In this document: positions 56,250 to 64,000 of the stretch, in pieces
Numbering within the stretch: the stretch's first letter is position 1
How the letters are laid out: each line of letters begins with the position of its first letter
NCBI RefSeq assembly: GCF_013033355.1
Contig: NZ_WQDY01000005.1
Span: forward strand, 124,001 to 188,000
Length of the DNA stretch: 64,000 nucleotides
Direction of reading: 5' to 3'
Origin: Ruegeria lacuscaerulensis
GTDB taxonomy: Bacteria > Pseudomonadota > Alphaproteobacteria > Rhodobacterales > Rhodobacteraceae
Notes under the pieces: model-generated
The model's input: only the letters and a program-made list of their open reading frames with translations
The model's database searches: none
Told to the model about the DNA's origin: nothing
Translations under genes and position numbers: made by a program

Positions 56250-57634
56250 AATATATCTCGACCCGTGGCCAAGCGCCGGAACTGACCTTTGAAGAGGCGA
56301 TGCTGACCGGCCTTGCCCGCGATGGCGGCTTGTACCTGCCCGCCGAGATCCCGGTGATGAGCCATGATGAGATCGCCGCTTTGGCTGGTCTGCCCTATGA
56401 AGAGATCGCGTTCCGCGTGATGTGGCCCTATGTCAGCGGCTCGTTCACCGAGCAGGAGTTCAAGGACATCGTTGCCCGCGCTTACGAAGGTTTCGGCCAT
56501 GACGCCCGCGCGCCGATTAAGCAGCTGAACGAGAACCACTTCCTGCTGGAACTGTTCCACGGCCCCACGCTGGCCTTCAAGGACTTTGCCATGCAGCTGA
56601 TCGGCCAGCTTTTCCAGGTGGCCCTGAAGCGGCGCAATGATCGTGTGACCATCGTTGGCGCGACCAGTGGCGACACGGGTTCCGCAGCCATTGAGGCGTT
56701 TCGCGGACTGGACGCGGTGGATGTGTTCATCCTGTATCCGCATGGCCGCGTGTCCGAGGTGCAGCGCCGCCAGATGACGACGCCTGCGGACAGCAATGTG
56801 CATGCGCTCGCCGTGGATGGTGATTTCGACGATTGCCAGGCCGCGCTTAAGGATATGTTCAACGATTTCGATTTCCGTGACGGTGTGAAACTGGCCGGTG
56901 TGAACTCGATCAACTTTGCGCGGGTGCTGGCTCAGATCGTCTATTACTTCTCGGCGGCTGTCAGTGTTGGCGCGCCGCATCGCAAGGTCAGCTTTACTGT
57001 GCCAACCGGCAACTTTGGCGACATCTTTGCGGGCTACCTGGCCAAGCGCATGGGTTTGCCCATAGACCGTCTGGTTGTGGCGACCAACCAGAACGACATT
57101 TTGCATCGCTGCCTATCGGGTGAGGGGTATTTCAAGGGCGACACCATCCCTTCGATCAGCCCGTCGATGGATATTCAGGTCAGCTCGAACTTTGAACGGG
57201 CGCTGTACTATGCCTATGGCGAGGATGGCAGCGCTGTGGCGCAGTTGATGGATGAGCTGAAAAGCGGTGGCTTCAACGTCAGTCAGGGCGCGATGGAAGC
57301 CCTGCGCGAAAGCTTCGACTCGGGTCGTGTCTCCGAGGATGAAACGCTAGAGACGATCAAACACACGCTGGCCCATAGCGCTGGGCTGGTTTGCCCGCAT
57401 TCGGCCATCGGCATCAAGGTGGGTGAAGATCACCGTACGGCGGATGTACCAATGATCACTCTGGCCACTGCTCACCCAGCGAAATTCCCGGCGGCGGTCG
57501 AGAAGGCGAGCGGAGAACATCCGCCTCTTCCATCCCGCATGTCTGATCTGTATGAACGTCCGGAACGGGTGACACGGATTGCCAATGATCTGGGTGCCCT
57601 CGAGGATCATATCAAAGGGCATATCGCCGAGTGA
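56246..57634 (+). CDS. thrC: Threonine synthase
   Basis: A pyridoxal-phosphate enzyme that converts O-phosphohomoserine to threonine. The 462-residue protein has the PLP lysine at residue 112 in GPTLAFKDF and the phosphate-binding ATSGDTGSAA loop. Its ATG overlaps the surf1 stop and its TGA overlaps the GTG of the M16 gene, so these genes are translationally linked despite unrelated roles. Confidence 0.95.
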   Translation: MKYISTRGQAPELTFEEAMLTGLARDGGLYLPAEIPVMSHDEIAALAGLPYEEIAFRVMWPYVSGSFTEQEFKDIVARAYEGFGHDARAPIKQLNENHFLLELFHGPTLAFKDFAMQLIGQLFQVALKRRNDRVTIVGATSGDTGSAAIEAFRGLDAVDVFILYPHGRVSEVQRRQMTTPADSNVHALAVDGDFDDCQAALKDMFNDFDFRDGVKLAGVNSINFARVLAQIVYYFSAAVSVGAPHRKVSFTVPTGNFGDIFAGYLAKRMGLPIDRLVVATNQNDILHRCLSGEGYFKGDTIPSISPSMDIQVSSNFERALYYAYGEDGSAVAQLMDELKSGGFNVSQGAMEALRESFDSGRVSEDETLETIKHTLAHSAGLVCPHSAIGIKVGEDHRTADVPMITLATAHPAKFPAAVEKASGEHPPLPSRMSDLYERPERVTRIANDLGALEDHIKGHIAE

Positions 57635-58893
57635 CTGTCAGACAAGACCAACTGAAGAACGGATTTCGGATCGTCAGTGAGAACATGCCGGGGCTGCAAT
57701 CTGCGGCCATCGGCATCTGGGTGACCGCGGGTGCGCGGAACGAGCGGATCGAACAGAACGGCATAGCGCATTTCCTAGAACACATGGCGTTCAAGGGAAC
57801 CGAGCGGCGGTCTGCGCTGCAAATCGCCGAGGCGATCGAGGATGTGGGCGGCTATATCAACGCCTATACCTCGCGCGAGGTGACGGCCTATTACGCCCGC
57901 GTTCTGAAAGACGACGTTGCGCTGGCGATGGACGTGATCGGCGACATCGTTCTGAACCCCATCTTCGACCCGCGCGAGATCGAGGTCGAGCGCGGCGTTA
58001 TCCTTCAGGAAATCGGTCAGGCTTATGACACGCCCGACGATGTGATTTTCGACTGGCTGCAAGAACAGAGCTATCACGATCAGCCCCTGGGCCGCACCAT
58101 TCTGGGGCCGACCGAGCGGGTCAGCGCGTTTTCGCGCGAAGACCTGTCGGGCTTTGTGTCCGAGCATTACGGCCCCGAGCAGATGATCCTGTCGGCAGCA
58201 GGTGCCGTGGATCATGATGCGCTGATGAAAATGGCCGAAGAGATGTTCGGTCATCTGCAACCGCGCAAAGGGTTGATTGCTGAGGCCGCGAAGTTCACCG
58301 GTGGCGAAGCGCGGCAGGAAAAGAATTTGGAGCAAGCGCATTTCGCGCTGGCAATCGAAAGCCCGGGCTATCGTGATGATGCGATCTATACGGCGCAGAT
58401 TTATTCCACGGCTTTGGGCGGGGGCATGTCTTCGCGCCTGTTCCAAGAGGTGCGCGAAAGCCGCGGGCTTTGCTATACAATCTTCGCTCAGACCGGGGCC
58501 TATGCGGATACCGGCACGACGACGATCTACGCAGGAACCTCGGCCGATCAGGTGGGCGAGCTGGCGACGATCACCATCGACGAGATGAAGCGCGCTGCCC
58601 AGGATATGAGCCCGGAAGAAGTCGCCCGCGCCCGTGCCCAGATGAAAGCTGGGATGCTGATGGGGTTGGAGAGCCCATCGAACCGGGCCGAACGTCTGGC
58701 GCGGCTGGTGCAGATTTGGGGCCGGGTGCCCTCGCTTGAGGATACGGTCGCCAAGATTGACGCGGTCAGCACCGAGGATGTGCGCGCCTTTGCCGAAACC
58801 ATGGCGGTGCAGGCCCCGGCGGCGCTGGCGCTTTATGGTCCGGTCTCGGGCGCGCCCACTTTGGTGGAATTGCAGGAGAGGCGCGCGGCGTGA
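57631..58893 (+). CDS. M16-family zinc peptidase
   Basis: A pitrilysin-type peptidase resembling mitochondrial processing peptidase beta subunit. The 420-residue protein has the inverted zinc motif HFLEH (residues 47-51), followed by the distal Glu region IEVERGVILQEI, and a GGGMSSRLFQE substrate-binding loop. It starts at a GTG overlapping the thrC stop. Such single M16 genes after thrC are common in Rhodobacteraceae. The substrate is unknown. Confidence 0.9.
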   Translation: MTVRQDQLKNGFRIVSENMPGLQSAAIGIWVTAGARNERIEQNGIAHFLEHMAFKGTERRSALQIAEAIEDVGGYINAYTSREVTAYYARVLKDDVALAMDVIGDIVLNPIFDPREIEVERGVILQEIGQAYDTPDDVIFDWLQEQSYHDQPLGRTILGPTERVSAFSREDLSGFVSEHYGPEQMILSAAGAVDHDALMKMAEEMFGHLQPRKGLIAEAAKFTGGEARQEKNLEQAHFALAIESPGYRDDAIYTAQIYSTALGGGMSSRLFQEVRESRGLCYTIFAQTGAYADTGTTTIYAGTSADQVGELATITIDEMKRAAQDMSPEEVARARAQMKAGMLMGLESPSNRAERLARLVQIWGRVPSLEDTVAKIDAVSTEDVRAFAETMAVQAPAALALYGPVSGAPTLVELQERRAA

Positions 58894-59477
58894 TGCTTCT
58901 GGGCCGACGCAAGCTGAAACTCGAGACAGCGCGCCTCAGCCTGCGCCCGCCGGTGCATTCGGATTTCAACGATTGGGCGGCGCTGCGGCGGGCCTCGAAA
59001 GAGTACCTGACCCCCTGGGAGCCGATCTGGGCCAAGGATCACCTGAGCCGCAAGTCATTTACCAACCGGGTCTATTGGGCGCAGAGGTCGGTGGCCAGCG
59101 GCACGGCGATCCCGCTGTTTTTGTTTCGCCGGGAAGATGACACGCTTGTTGGCGCGATCACTTTGGACAATGTTCGACGTGGCCCGGCACAAGCTGGGAC
59201 ACTGGGGTACTGGACTGGTCAGGCCTATGCCCGCAACGGGTATATGCGGGAAGCGATCGGGGCGGTAGTTCACCACGCCTTTACCCGGCTGGACCTGAGC
59301 CGGATCGAAGCAGCGTGTCTGCCCGAGAACAAAGCGTCGCGGGCATTGTTGGAGCGATCTGCGTTCAAATACGAGGGCGTGGCGCAGTCCTATTTGCAGA
59401 TCAACGGGCGATGGCGGACGCATGTTTTGTATGCCTGTCTGCGATCCGACCGGCGCGGTAAGACCGACACGGGGTAG
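58893..59477 (+). CDS. GNAT-family N-acetyltransferase (RimJ/RimL-like)
   Basis: A 194-residue acetyltransferase with the acetyl-CoA loop region ARNGYMREAIGAVV and the C-terminal ENKASRALLERSAF helix typical of ribosomal-protein alanine acetyltransferases. It probably acetylates an N-terminal amine. The ATG at 58893 overlaps the M16 stop; a GTG three bases upstream is also possible and is nearer to the ribosome site AGGAG. Confidence 0.88.
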   Translation: MLLGRRKLKLETARLSLRPPVHSDFNDWAALRRASKEYLTPWEPIWAKDHLSRKSFTNRVYWAQRSVASGTAIPLFLFRREDDTLVGAITLDNVRRGPAQAGTLGYWTGQAYARNGYMREAIGAVVHHAFTRLDLSRIEAACLPENKASRALLERSAFKYEGVAQSYLQINGRWRTHVLYACLRSDRRGKTDTG

Positions 59478-59545
59478 GGGGCTCTGCCCCCGTCGCGGCA
59501 GGCCGCGCCTCCCCCGAGATATTTATGGCCAGATGAACAAGGGGC
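59478..59545. repeat. GC-rich double-hairpin dispersed-repeat-like element
   Basis: Starting at the acetyltransferase stop, two adjacent hairpins (59477-59482 with 59486-59491, and about 59494-59507) precede a CCTCCCCCGAGATATTTATG-type stretch. This arrangement resembles an intergenic repeat I recall in many Rhodobacteraceae genomes. Only one copy is present in the window. Confidence 0.45.
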
Positions 59546-59579
59546 ATGACTTGGGGCGCAACTGCGCTAATATCGGGTT

Positions 59580-60398
59580 ATGCGCTGGGTGGTTGCAGCA
59601 GTGTTGGTGATGTCAGGCGGGGCAGTCGCGCAGGAGCGGCGGCCGAGCCATTGCATTGCTATTGCCGATGCGGCGCCCGGCATTGAATATGTTCACAAGG
59701 CGGCTTGGACGGATCCAGTGCCTGAGTTCTCGGTCCGGATCAGCTACGTCGCTCATGCTTCGTTTCTGATTCAGACGCAGGGTGGGCTGAACGCGGTCAC
59801 GGACTTCACGGGTTTCATTGGCGGTGCGGACCTGATCCCGGATGTGGTCACGATGAACCATGCACACAGCACCCATTGGACCGCGAACCCCGATCCGGCG
59901 ATTCCCCATGTGTTGCCAAGCTGGGGAGAGTTCGGGCAGGGGATCGAGCATCATCTGGATCTGGGTGAGATGCTGGTGCGCAATGTCTCGACTGATATCC
60001 GATCTGTCTATGGCGGGGTCGAAGAGCGCGGGAATTCGATTTTTGTCTTTGAGATTGAAGGGCTTTGCATCGGGCATCTGGGGCATTTGCACCATATCCC
60101 GTCAGATGCGCAGTTTGCGGCCTTGGGACGGTTGGATGTGGTCATGGCAGCCGTGGATGGGGGGACGACCATGCCTTTGCCCGAGATGGTGCAGGTGCTG
60201 AAACGGTTGAAAAGTTCGGTCATTATTCCGATGCATTGGTTCTCAGGCTTTTCGTTGGATCGGTTTCTCGTCGATATCCGGGACGAATTTCCAGTCGAGC
60301 GGGAAGGTGTTTCTGAGTTGGTCGTTTCGCTTCGCACCCTTCCGGACCGGCCAACGGTCGTGGTTTTGGAGCCTCAGTACCTGATTGACATCGAATAA
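59580..60398 (+). CDS. Periplasmic MBL-fold hydrolase-like protein
   Basis: A 272-residue precursor with a signal peptide (about 1-18) and a metallo-beta-lactamase fold. The metal motif reads H94-A-H96-S-T-H99, where the usual Asp of HxHxDH is Thr. Further His residues lie at 166, 169, 171-172 and 219. Such changed motifs occur in a UlaG-like subgroup, and a one-metal site is plausible. The substrate is unknown. There is no operon partner; the FAD enzyme follows after about 38 bases. Confidence 0.75.
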   Translation: MRWVVAAVLVMSGGAVAQERRPSHCIAIADAAPGIEYVHKAAWTDPVPEFSVRISYVAHASFLIQTQGGLNAVTDFTGFIGGADLIPDVVTMNHAHSTHWTANPDPAIPHVLPSWGEFGQGIEHHLDLGEMLVRNVSTDIRSVYGGVEERGNSIFVFEIEGLCIGHLGHLHHIPSDAQFAALGRLDVVMAAVDGGTTMPLPEMVQVLKRLKSSVIIPMHWFSGFSLDRFLVDIRDEFPVEREGVSELVVSLRTLPDRPTVVVLEPQYLIDIE

Positions 60399-60436
60399 AG
60401 CTTGTCGGGTCTGCCGGAGTTGGGCAAGGAAAGCCT

Positions 60437-61852
60437 ATGACTTTGAATCCCGCTGATGACGCCTTTGCCCAATCCGTCCGTGACGCCCTTGGCGGCGAGG
60501 TCTTGCGCAAGCCTGAACCGCGCTATTCTGAGGAGCCCCGTCGCAGGTTTTCAGGGCAGGTCGGTCTATTGGCGGCCCCACGCAGAACAGAAGAGGTCGC
60601 GGCCCTGGTGCAGCTGGCTTCTGCCGCGTCGGTGCCTGTTGTCCCCTATGGAGGCGGGACTGGATTGGTTGGAGGACAAGTCATGTCCGCCGGACCTGCG
60701 CCCCTTTTGATATCGCTAGAGCGGATGACCGCGATCCGCGCTGTTCATCCGACGGAGAATATCCTGATTGCCGAGGCAGGCGCGGTCCTTGCTGATGTGC
60801 AGGCCGCCGCCCAGAGTAACAACCGCCTGTTTCCTTTGTCCTTGGCTGCAGAAGGATCGTGCCGGATTGGCGGCAATCTTGCGACCAATGCGGGCGGGGT
60901 CAATGTGCTGCGCTATGGCAATGCGCGCGATCTGTGCCTGGGGCTTGAGGCGGTCTTGCCGAATGGTGTGGTCTGGCACGGGCTCAGCCGGTTGCGCAAG
61001 GACAATACCGGCTATGATCTGCGCAATCTGTTGATCGGGTCCGAGGGGACGTTGGGCATCATCACGGCGGCGTCTCTCAAGCTGTCCCCGCGTCCGGCTG
61101 GGGTCGGAACGGCGATGGTACAGGTTACGTCGCCCGAGGCGGCCATAGATCTGCTGGCTCTGGCGCGGGATCAGTTGGGCGATGGCGTCAGCACGTTCGA
61201 ACTGATCCACAGGCAAGGGCTGCAGTTTTTGTCCGAGGTATTGCCAGACGTTCGCCAGCCTTTCGCGATTTCACCCGAATGGTCGGTGCTGATCGAGGTT
61301 GGTTTGTTCGGCGGATTGGACCCTCAGACAGCGCTAGAGACGCTTTACGCTGCTGCGGACACACGGGGCCTTGTCATGGATGCCGTGATCGCGCAAAGCG
61401 AGGCCCAGCGGGCGGACTTATGGGCAGTACGCGAGCGCATTCCCGAGGCGAACCGGTTGATCGGCTCGGTTTCTAGTCATGATATTTCAGTGCCAATTTC
61501 GGATATTCCCGAGTTCATCCGGCAGGGTCCGGACGAAATTGCGCGGATTGGACTGTTCCGCATCAATTGCTTTGGGCATCTGGGGGATGGGAATCTGCAC
61601 TACAACGTGTTCCCTCCGGCCGGGCGCCAACGGTCGGACTATGATGCGCAGCGCGGACAAATAAAAAGCGCTATCCACGATCTGGTGGACAAGTTCGGCG
61701 GGTCAGTTAGCGCCGAGCATGGGGTTGGCCGCCTGAAAACGGATGAATTGGAAATATATGGGGATCCGGCCAAGCTGACCGCCATGCGGGCAATCAAGTC
61801 TGCGCTTGATCCAAAGGGTATAATGAACCCCGGGGCTGTTCTGAAGTCATAG
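60437..61852 (+). CDS. GlcD-like FAD-binding dehydrogenase
   Basis: A 471-residue flavoprotein of the VAO/GlcD family, which oxidises D-2-hydroxyacids such as D-lactate or D-2-hydroxyglutarate. It has the FAD-binding segments PYGGGTGLVGGQ, GGNLATNAGGVN and LLIGSEGTLGIIT, then the C-terminal FGHLGDGNLHYNVF and EHGVGRLKTDEL. The substrate is not separable from sequence. Its stop lies next to a terminator shared with the convergent fasciclin gene. Confidence 0.88.
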   Translation: MTLNPADDAFAQSVRDALGGEVLRKPEPRYSEEPRRRFSGQVGLLAAPRRTEEVAALVQLASAASVPVVPYGGGTGLVGGQVMSAGPAPLLISLERMTAIRAVHPTENILIAEAGAVLADVQAAAQSNNRLFPLSLAAEGSCRIGGNLATNAGGVNVLRYGNARDLCLGLEAVLPNGVVWHGLSRLRKDNTGYDLRNLLIGSEGTLGIITAASLKLSPRPAGVGTAMVQVTSPEAAIDLLALARDQLGDGVSTFELIHRQGLQFLSEVLPDVRQPFAISPEWSVLIEVGLFGGLDPQTALETLYAAADTRGLVMDAVIAQSEAQRADLWAVRERIPEANRLIGSVSSHDISVPISDIPEFIRQGPDEIARIGLFRINCFGHLGDGNLHYNVFPPAGRQRSDYDAQRGQIKSAIHDLVDKFGGSVSAEHGVGRLKTDELEIYGDPAKLTAMRAIKSALDPKGIMNPGAVLKS

Positions 61853-61884
61853 AAGCGGCTCGGGTGTCCCCGAGCCGCTTTTGG
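61853..61884. terminator. Bidirectional terminator
   Basis: A perfect 12-bp stem AAGCGGCTCGGG / CCCGAGCCGCTT (61853-61864 with 61869-61880) with a TGTC loop lies between the convergent dehydrogenase and fasciclin genes. Two T follow on the plus strand. Confidence 0.82.
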
Positions 61885-61889
61885 CCGTT

Positions 61890-62369
61890 TTACGAGGCCG
61901 GCAGAATCACTTTGTCGATGACGTGGATAACGCCATTCGTTGTTTCGATATCTGCCTGAACGACAGACGCGTCGTTGACCATCACGCCATTGTCCAGATC
62001 AATCGTCACTTCGCCGCCTTGAACGGTTGCAGCCGTCATGTCATCGGACAGATCGCCCGACATCACCTTGCCCGGTACCACATGATAGGTCAGAACGGTG
62101 ATCAACTGATCTTTATTCTCGGGCTTCAACAGCGTTTCGACAGTACCTTCGGGTAGTGCTGCGAAGGCTTCGTCGGTCGGGGCGAAGACAGTGAACGGGC
62201 CATCGCCTTTCAGCGTATCAACCAGCTCGGCGGCTTGAACGGCGGCGACCAGAGTTTCAAAGCTGCCCGCGCCGACAGCAGTGTCCACGATGTCTTTCTT
62301 GGCTCCGGCGAATGCAGCCGATGCGATCAGAGCGCCGGACACACCGGCAATAGCGAGTTTGCGAAACAT
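61890..62369 (-). CDS. Fasciclin-domain secreted protein
   Basis: A 159-residue precursor with a signal peptide (about 1-21, ending AFAG) and one FAS1 domain. It has the two conserved motifs [15 protein letters not shown] and the C-terminal [16 protein letters not shown]1 domains mediate adhesion or polymer contact; its partner is unknown. I chose the ATG at 62369, since the longer frame to 62429 has no signal character. Confidence 0.9.
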   Translation of the reverse strand: MFRKLAIAGVSGALIASAAFAGAKKDIVDTAVGAGSFETLVAAVQAAELVDTLKGDGPFTVFAPTDEAFAALPEGTVETLLKPENKDQLITVLTYHVVPGKVMSGDLSDDMTAATVQGGEVTIDLDNGVMVNDASVVQADIETTNGVIHVIDKVILPAS

Positions 62370-62540
62370 GGTAACAGATTCCCTTGTTGGAATGCCGTCA
62401 GTGGCATCGACAAGGGGTACGGCGCCCAATCACAACAAGATCACTGAATATATCGATAAATTGTTATTGAATATGCAGTGACCCGCGCTAAGCCGACGCG
62501 GGTTGGAATTTCCACTCACGTTTTTGTGATCGAAGGGCCT

Positions 62541-63080
62541 TCAAAGACCTTCGAATTCACACAAAACATGCACATCCATGTCCAGATCTTCCAGAACTTT
62601 GCGGCCGCCTAGCTCGGGCAGGTCGATGATGAACGAGCAGGACACGATCTCTCCGCCCAATCGTTCGATCAGTTTGATGCCAGCCGCTGCGGTGCCACCT
62701 GTGGCCAGCAAGTCATCCACGACAAGAATCTTCTCGCCAGGCTGGATCGCGTCATCGTGGATTTCGACGATGGCCTCACCATATTCCAGTTTGTAGTCTT
62801 GGCTGATCGTGGTGCCGGGCAGCTTGCCCTTCTTGCGGATTGGAACGAAGCCAACGCTAAGCTGATGAGCAATCGCGCCACCCAGAATAAAGCCACGTGC
62901 CTCTAGGCCCACGACCTTGTCGATGCGTTCGCCCGCATAGGGATGCAGCATCTGATCAATCGCCATGCGAAACCCACGTGGGTCTGCGAACAGGGTGGTC
63001 ACATCGCGGAACATGATCCCTTCATGTGGGAAGTCGACGATGGTGCGGATGTAATCCTTGACCGACTTGTTTCTGGACAT
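62541..63080 (-). CDS. apt: Adenine phosphoribosyltransferase
   Basis: A purine salvage enzyme that joins adenine and PRPP to give AMP. The 179-residue protein has the dimer and base-binding segments of APT ([14 protein letters not shown]) and the PRPP loop [11 protein letters not shown] at residues 120-130. The ATG at 63080 gives the standard N-terminus. It stands alone on the minus strand. Confidence 0.95.
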   Translation of the reverse strand: MSRNKSVKDYIRTIVDFPHEGIMFRDVTTLFADPRGFRMAIDQMLHPYAGERIDKVVGLEARGFILGGAIAHQLSVGFVPIRKKGKLPGTTISQDYKLEYGEAIVEIHDDAIQPGEKILVVDDLLATGGTAAAGIKLIERLGGEIVSCSFIIDLPELGGRKVLEDLDMDVHVLCEFEGL

Positions 63081-63400
63081 GGCGGACCCCTTTGGCGTCA
63101 GAATACGCTGGGCTGTTTGGCCCATTGGGGTCAGTCATGCAAGGATTGATTGTGTGATCTTATTTGCGGCGTTTCAAAAGAACGTTCGGCAAGCTCTTGT
63201 ATCGGTACAGAGACGAAGGCAGCCACGACAAATGGGGTTTGCGCCAATTGCGTTGGTCTCGCAAAAGAAATGCCTGAGCAGCATGCAGATTCATTGCCAT
63301 AATCCTTTTTTATTGTTAGGTGCTCGATAACTACAATTTCTATGCTATGTATATACATTGCATCGCACAAAGAATCAAGGGTCTGTCAGGGATAGGGCGC
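63081..63400. other. 320-bp divergent region, apt to RHH-like gene
   Basis: An increasingly AT-rich stretch between the divergent apt and RHH-like genes. It contains a palindromic element at 63343-63362 but no convincing reading frame, tRNA or terminator. It presumably carries both promoters. Confidence 0.55.
63343..63362. promoter_or_regulatory. Palindromic element ahead of the RHH-like gene
   Basis: A 12-bp perfect palindrome ATGTATATACAT (63347-63358) is flanked by a mismatched T/T and then TGC/GCA, making a 20-bp near-perfect dyad. It lies 38 bases ahead of the GTG start of a small ribbon-helix-helix-like protein, suggesting autoregulation. Confidence 0.5.
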
Positions 63401-63574
63401 GTGGCTAAGAAAGACGGTAAAAGTTCTACCAAGAAAAACAGTCAATTGGTTCTGCGTTTAGACAAAGACGAGCGTGATGCTTTCGTTGAGCTGTGCAAAG
63501 AACTCGATACCTCGGCCGCACGGGAAATCCGGCGGTTCATCCGCGGTTTCATGAAGGAAAACGCCGAGGATTAG
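63401..63574 (+). CDS. Small ribbon-helix-helix-like protein
   Basis: A 57-residue basic protein starting at a GTG (63401). Residues about 13-20 (SQLVLRLD) form a beta strand, followed by two helices (about 22-34 and 37-53), the pattern of MetJ/CopG-type DNA-binding folds. It is probably a dimeric repressor, which is inference. No toxin partner is adjacent. Its stop overlaps that of the convergent LysE gene by 4 bases. Confidence 0.65.
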   Translation: MAKKDGKSSTKKNSQLVLRLDKDERDAFVELCKELDTSAAREIRRFIRGFMKENAED

Positions 63575-64000
63575 GCCGGGCGTCGCAGGACTGCGGTCGC
63601 CACGCCCATTCCGATCAGGGACAACCCTCCGAATTTTGTCATGGCATTCAAAACGCCTGCGCGTCCGATCATCATGCGCAACCTGTCAGCCATCAACGCA
63701 TAGGCCAGAGCGTTCAGCCATGCGAGGCCGACAAATGTCGCGATTAAGATGGCGAATTGCGGGCCCAGGGGGTCTGTTAGACGAATGAACTGCGGGACAA
63801 ATGCAATGAAGAACGCAATGGATTTCGGGTTCAGGGCCGTGACAGCCGCAGCGTGCCCAAAGACACTGCGCGTTGTAACATCGCGGCCGGTTTCTACCGT
63901 CTGTACGCCGCCCACGGGTGCGCTGCGCAAAAGCTTTACTCCAAGCCAGATCAGATAAGCCGCGCCTACCCATTTCAGCACCGAAAACAAGGTTGCTGAT
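63571..64000 (-). CDS. LysE/RhtB-family exporter, partial
   Basis: The C-terminal portion (over 140 residues) of an amino-acid exporter cut by the window edge. It shows the LysE signature LKWVGAAYLIWLGVKLLR near the break, then ALNPKSIAFFIAFVPQF, and three to four membrane helices. The reading frame stays open to the last base, so the N-terminal part (about 60 residues) is outside. The substrate is unknown. Confidence 0.88.
   Translation of the reverse strand, partial: SATLFSVLKWVGAAYLIWLGVKLLRSAPVGGVQTVETGRDVTTRSVFGHAAAVTALNPKSIAFFIAFVPQFIRLTDPLGPQFAILIATFVGLAWLNALAYALMADRLRMMIGRAGVLNAMTKFGGLSLIGMGVATAVLRRPA

Overview
This window is ordinary chromosome of an alphaproteobacterium, most likely a Rhodobacteraceae member of the marine Roseobacter group. 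The pointers are moderately high G+C, the ybgC-tolQRAB-pal-cpoB-tilS-ftsH block, a bacterial phosphatidylcholine synthase, fhs next to folD, a long tad (Flp pilus) locus and a coxB-ctaB-ctaG-ctaE block for an aa3-type cytochrome c oxidase. I see no insertion sequence, prophage, CRISPR array, rRNA or tRNA. Genus-level placement is inference.

Layout. 1-9.5 kb: DNA repair (ogt), a Gre-like protein, phosphatidylcholine synthase (pcs), xerC with a DUF484 gene, a small transaldolase, priA, an MFS permease, prmA and two small genes, one encoding a DUF1127 protein. 9.8-14.5 kb: ruvCAB, an unrecognised gene and a SulP anion transporter. 14.6-23.5 kb: the Tol-Pal envelope machine with tilS and ftsH, closed by a strong terminator. 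23.5-28.2 kb: a MOSC protein, one-carbon folate genes fhs and folD flanking a chorismate-mutase-family gene, and a membrane-bound LytTR protein. 28.2-31.3 kb: the PdeM nuclease and Lhr-like helicase repair pair. 31.4-43.5 kb (minus strand): the tad locus, running in transcription order from two Flp pilins through cpaB, cpaC, an OmpA lipoprotein, cpaE, cpaF, tadB, tadC, two tadD-like genes and the prepilin peptidase to an AAA ATPase. A lytic transglycosylase is divergent from the pilins. 44.7-51.7 kb: scoAB, topA, dprA and tldD. 51.9-59.5 kb: cytochrome oxidase and its assembly genes, then surf1-thrC-M16 protease-acetyltransferase with overlapping ends. 59.6-64 kb: an MBL-fold protein, a GlcD-like FAD dehydrogenase, a fasciclin protein, apt, a small ribbon-helix-helix-like protein and the C-terminal part of a LysE exporter cut by the window edge.

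How the genes work together. The Tol-Pal genes energise outer-membrane constriction from a cytoplasmic membrane motor (TolQR) through TolA to TolB, Pal and CpoB. The tad genes supply pilin, leader peptidase, ATPase, platform, secretin and pilotins; the TadE/F/G minor pilins are not in this window. The coxB block makes oxidase subunits II and III, haem O synthase and the Cu(B) inserter. Subunit I is elsewhere, and a perfect FNR-type box sits between this block and tldD.

Most of the window is well-conserved core. The observations most worth a second look are regulatory or small-scale. They are Flp pilins with Asp5-Trp6 in place of the usual Glu5-Tyr6, repeated GAATTGGG motifs in two tad promoter regions, an orphan terminator in the DUF1127-ruvC gap, a terminator-like hairpin just ahead of fhs, a palindrome ahead of the small RHH-like gene, a PchB-like mutase between fhs and folD, and an MBL protein with an altered metal motif. 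I did not find a clearly new multi-gene system.
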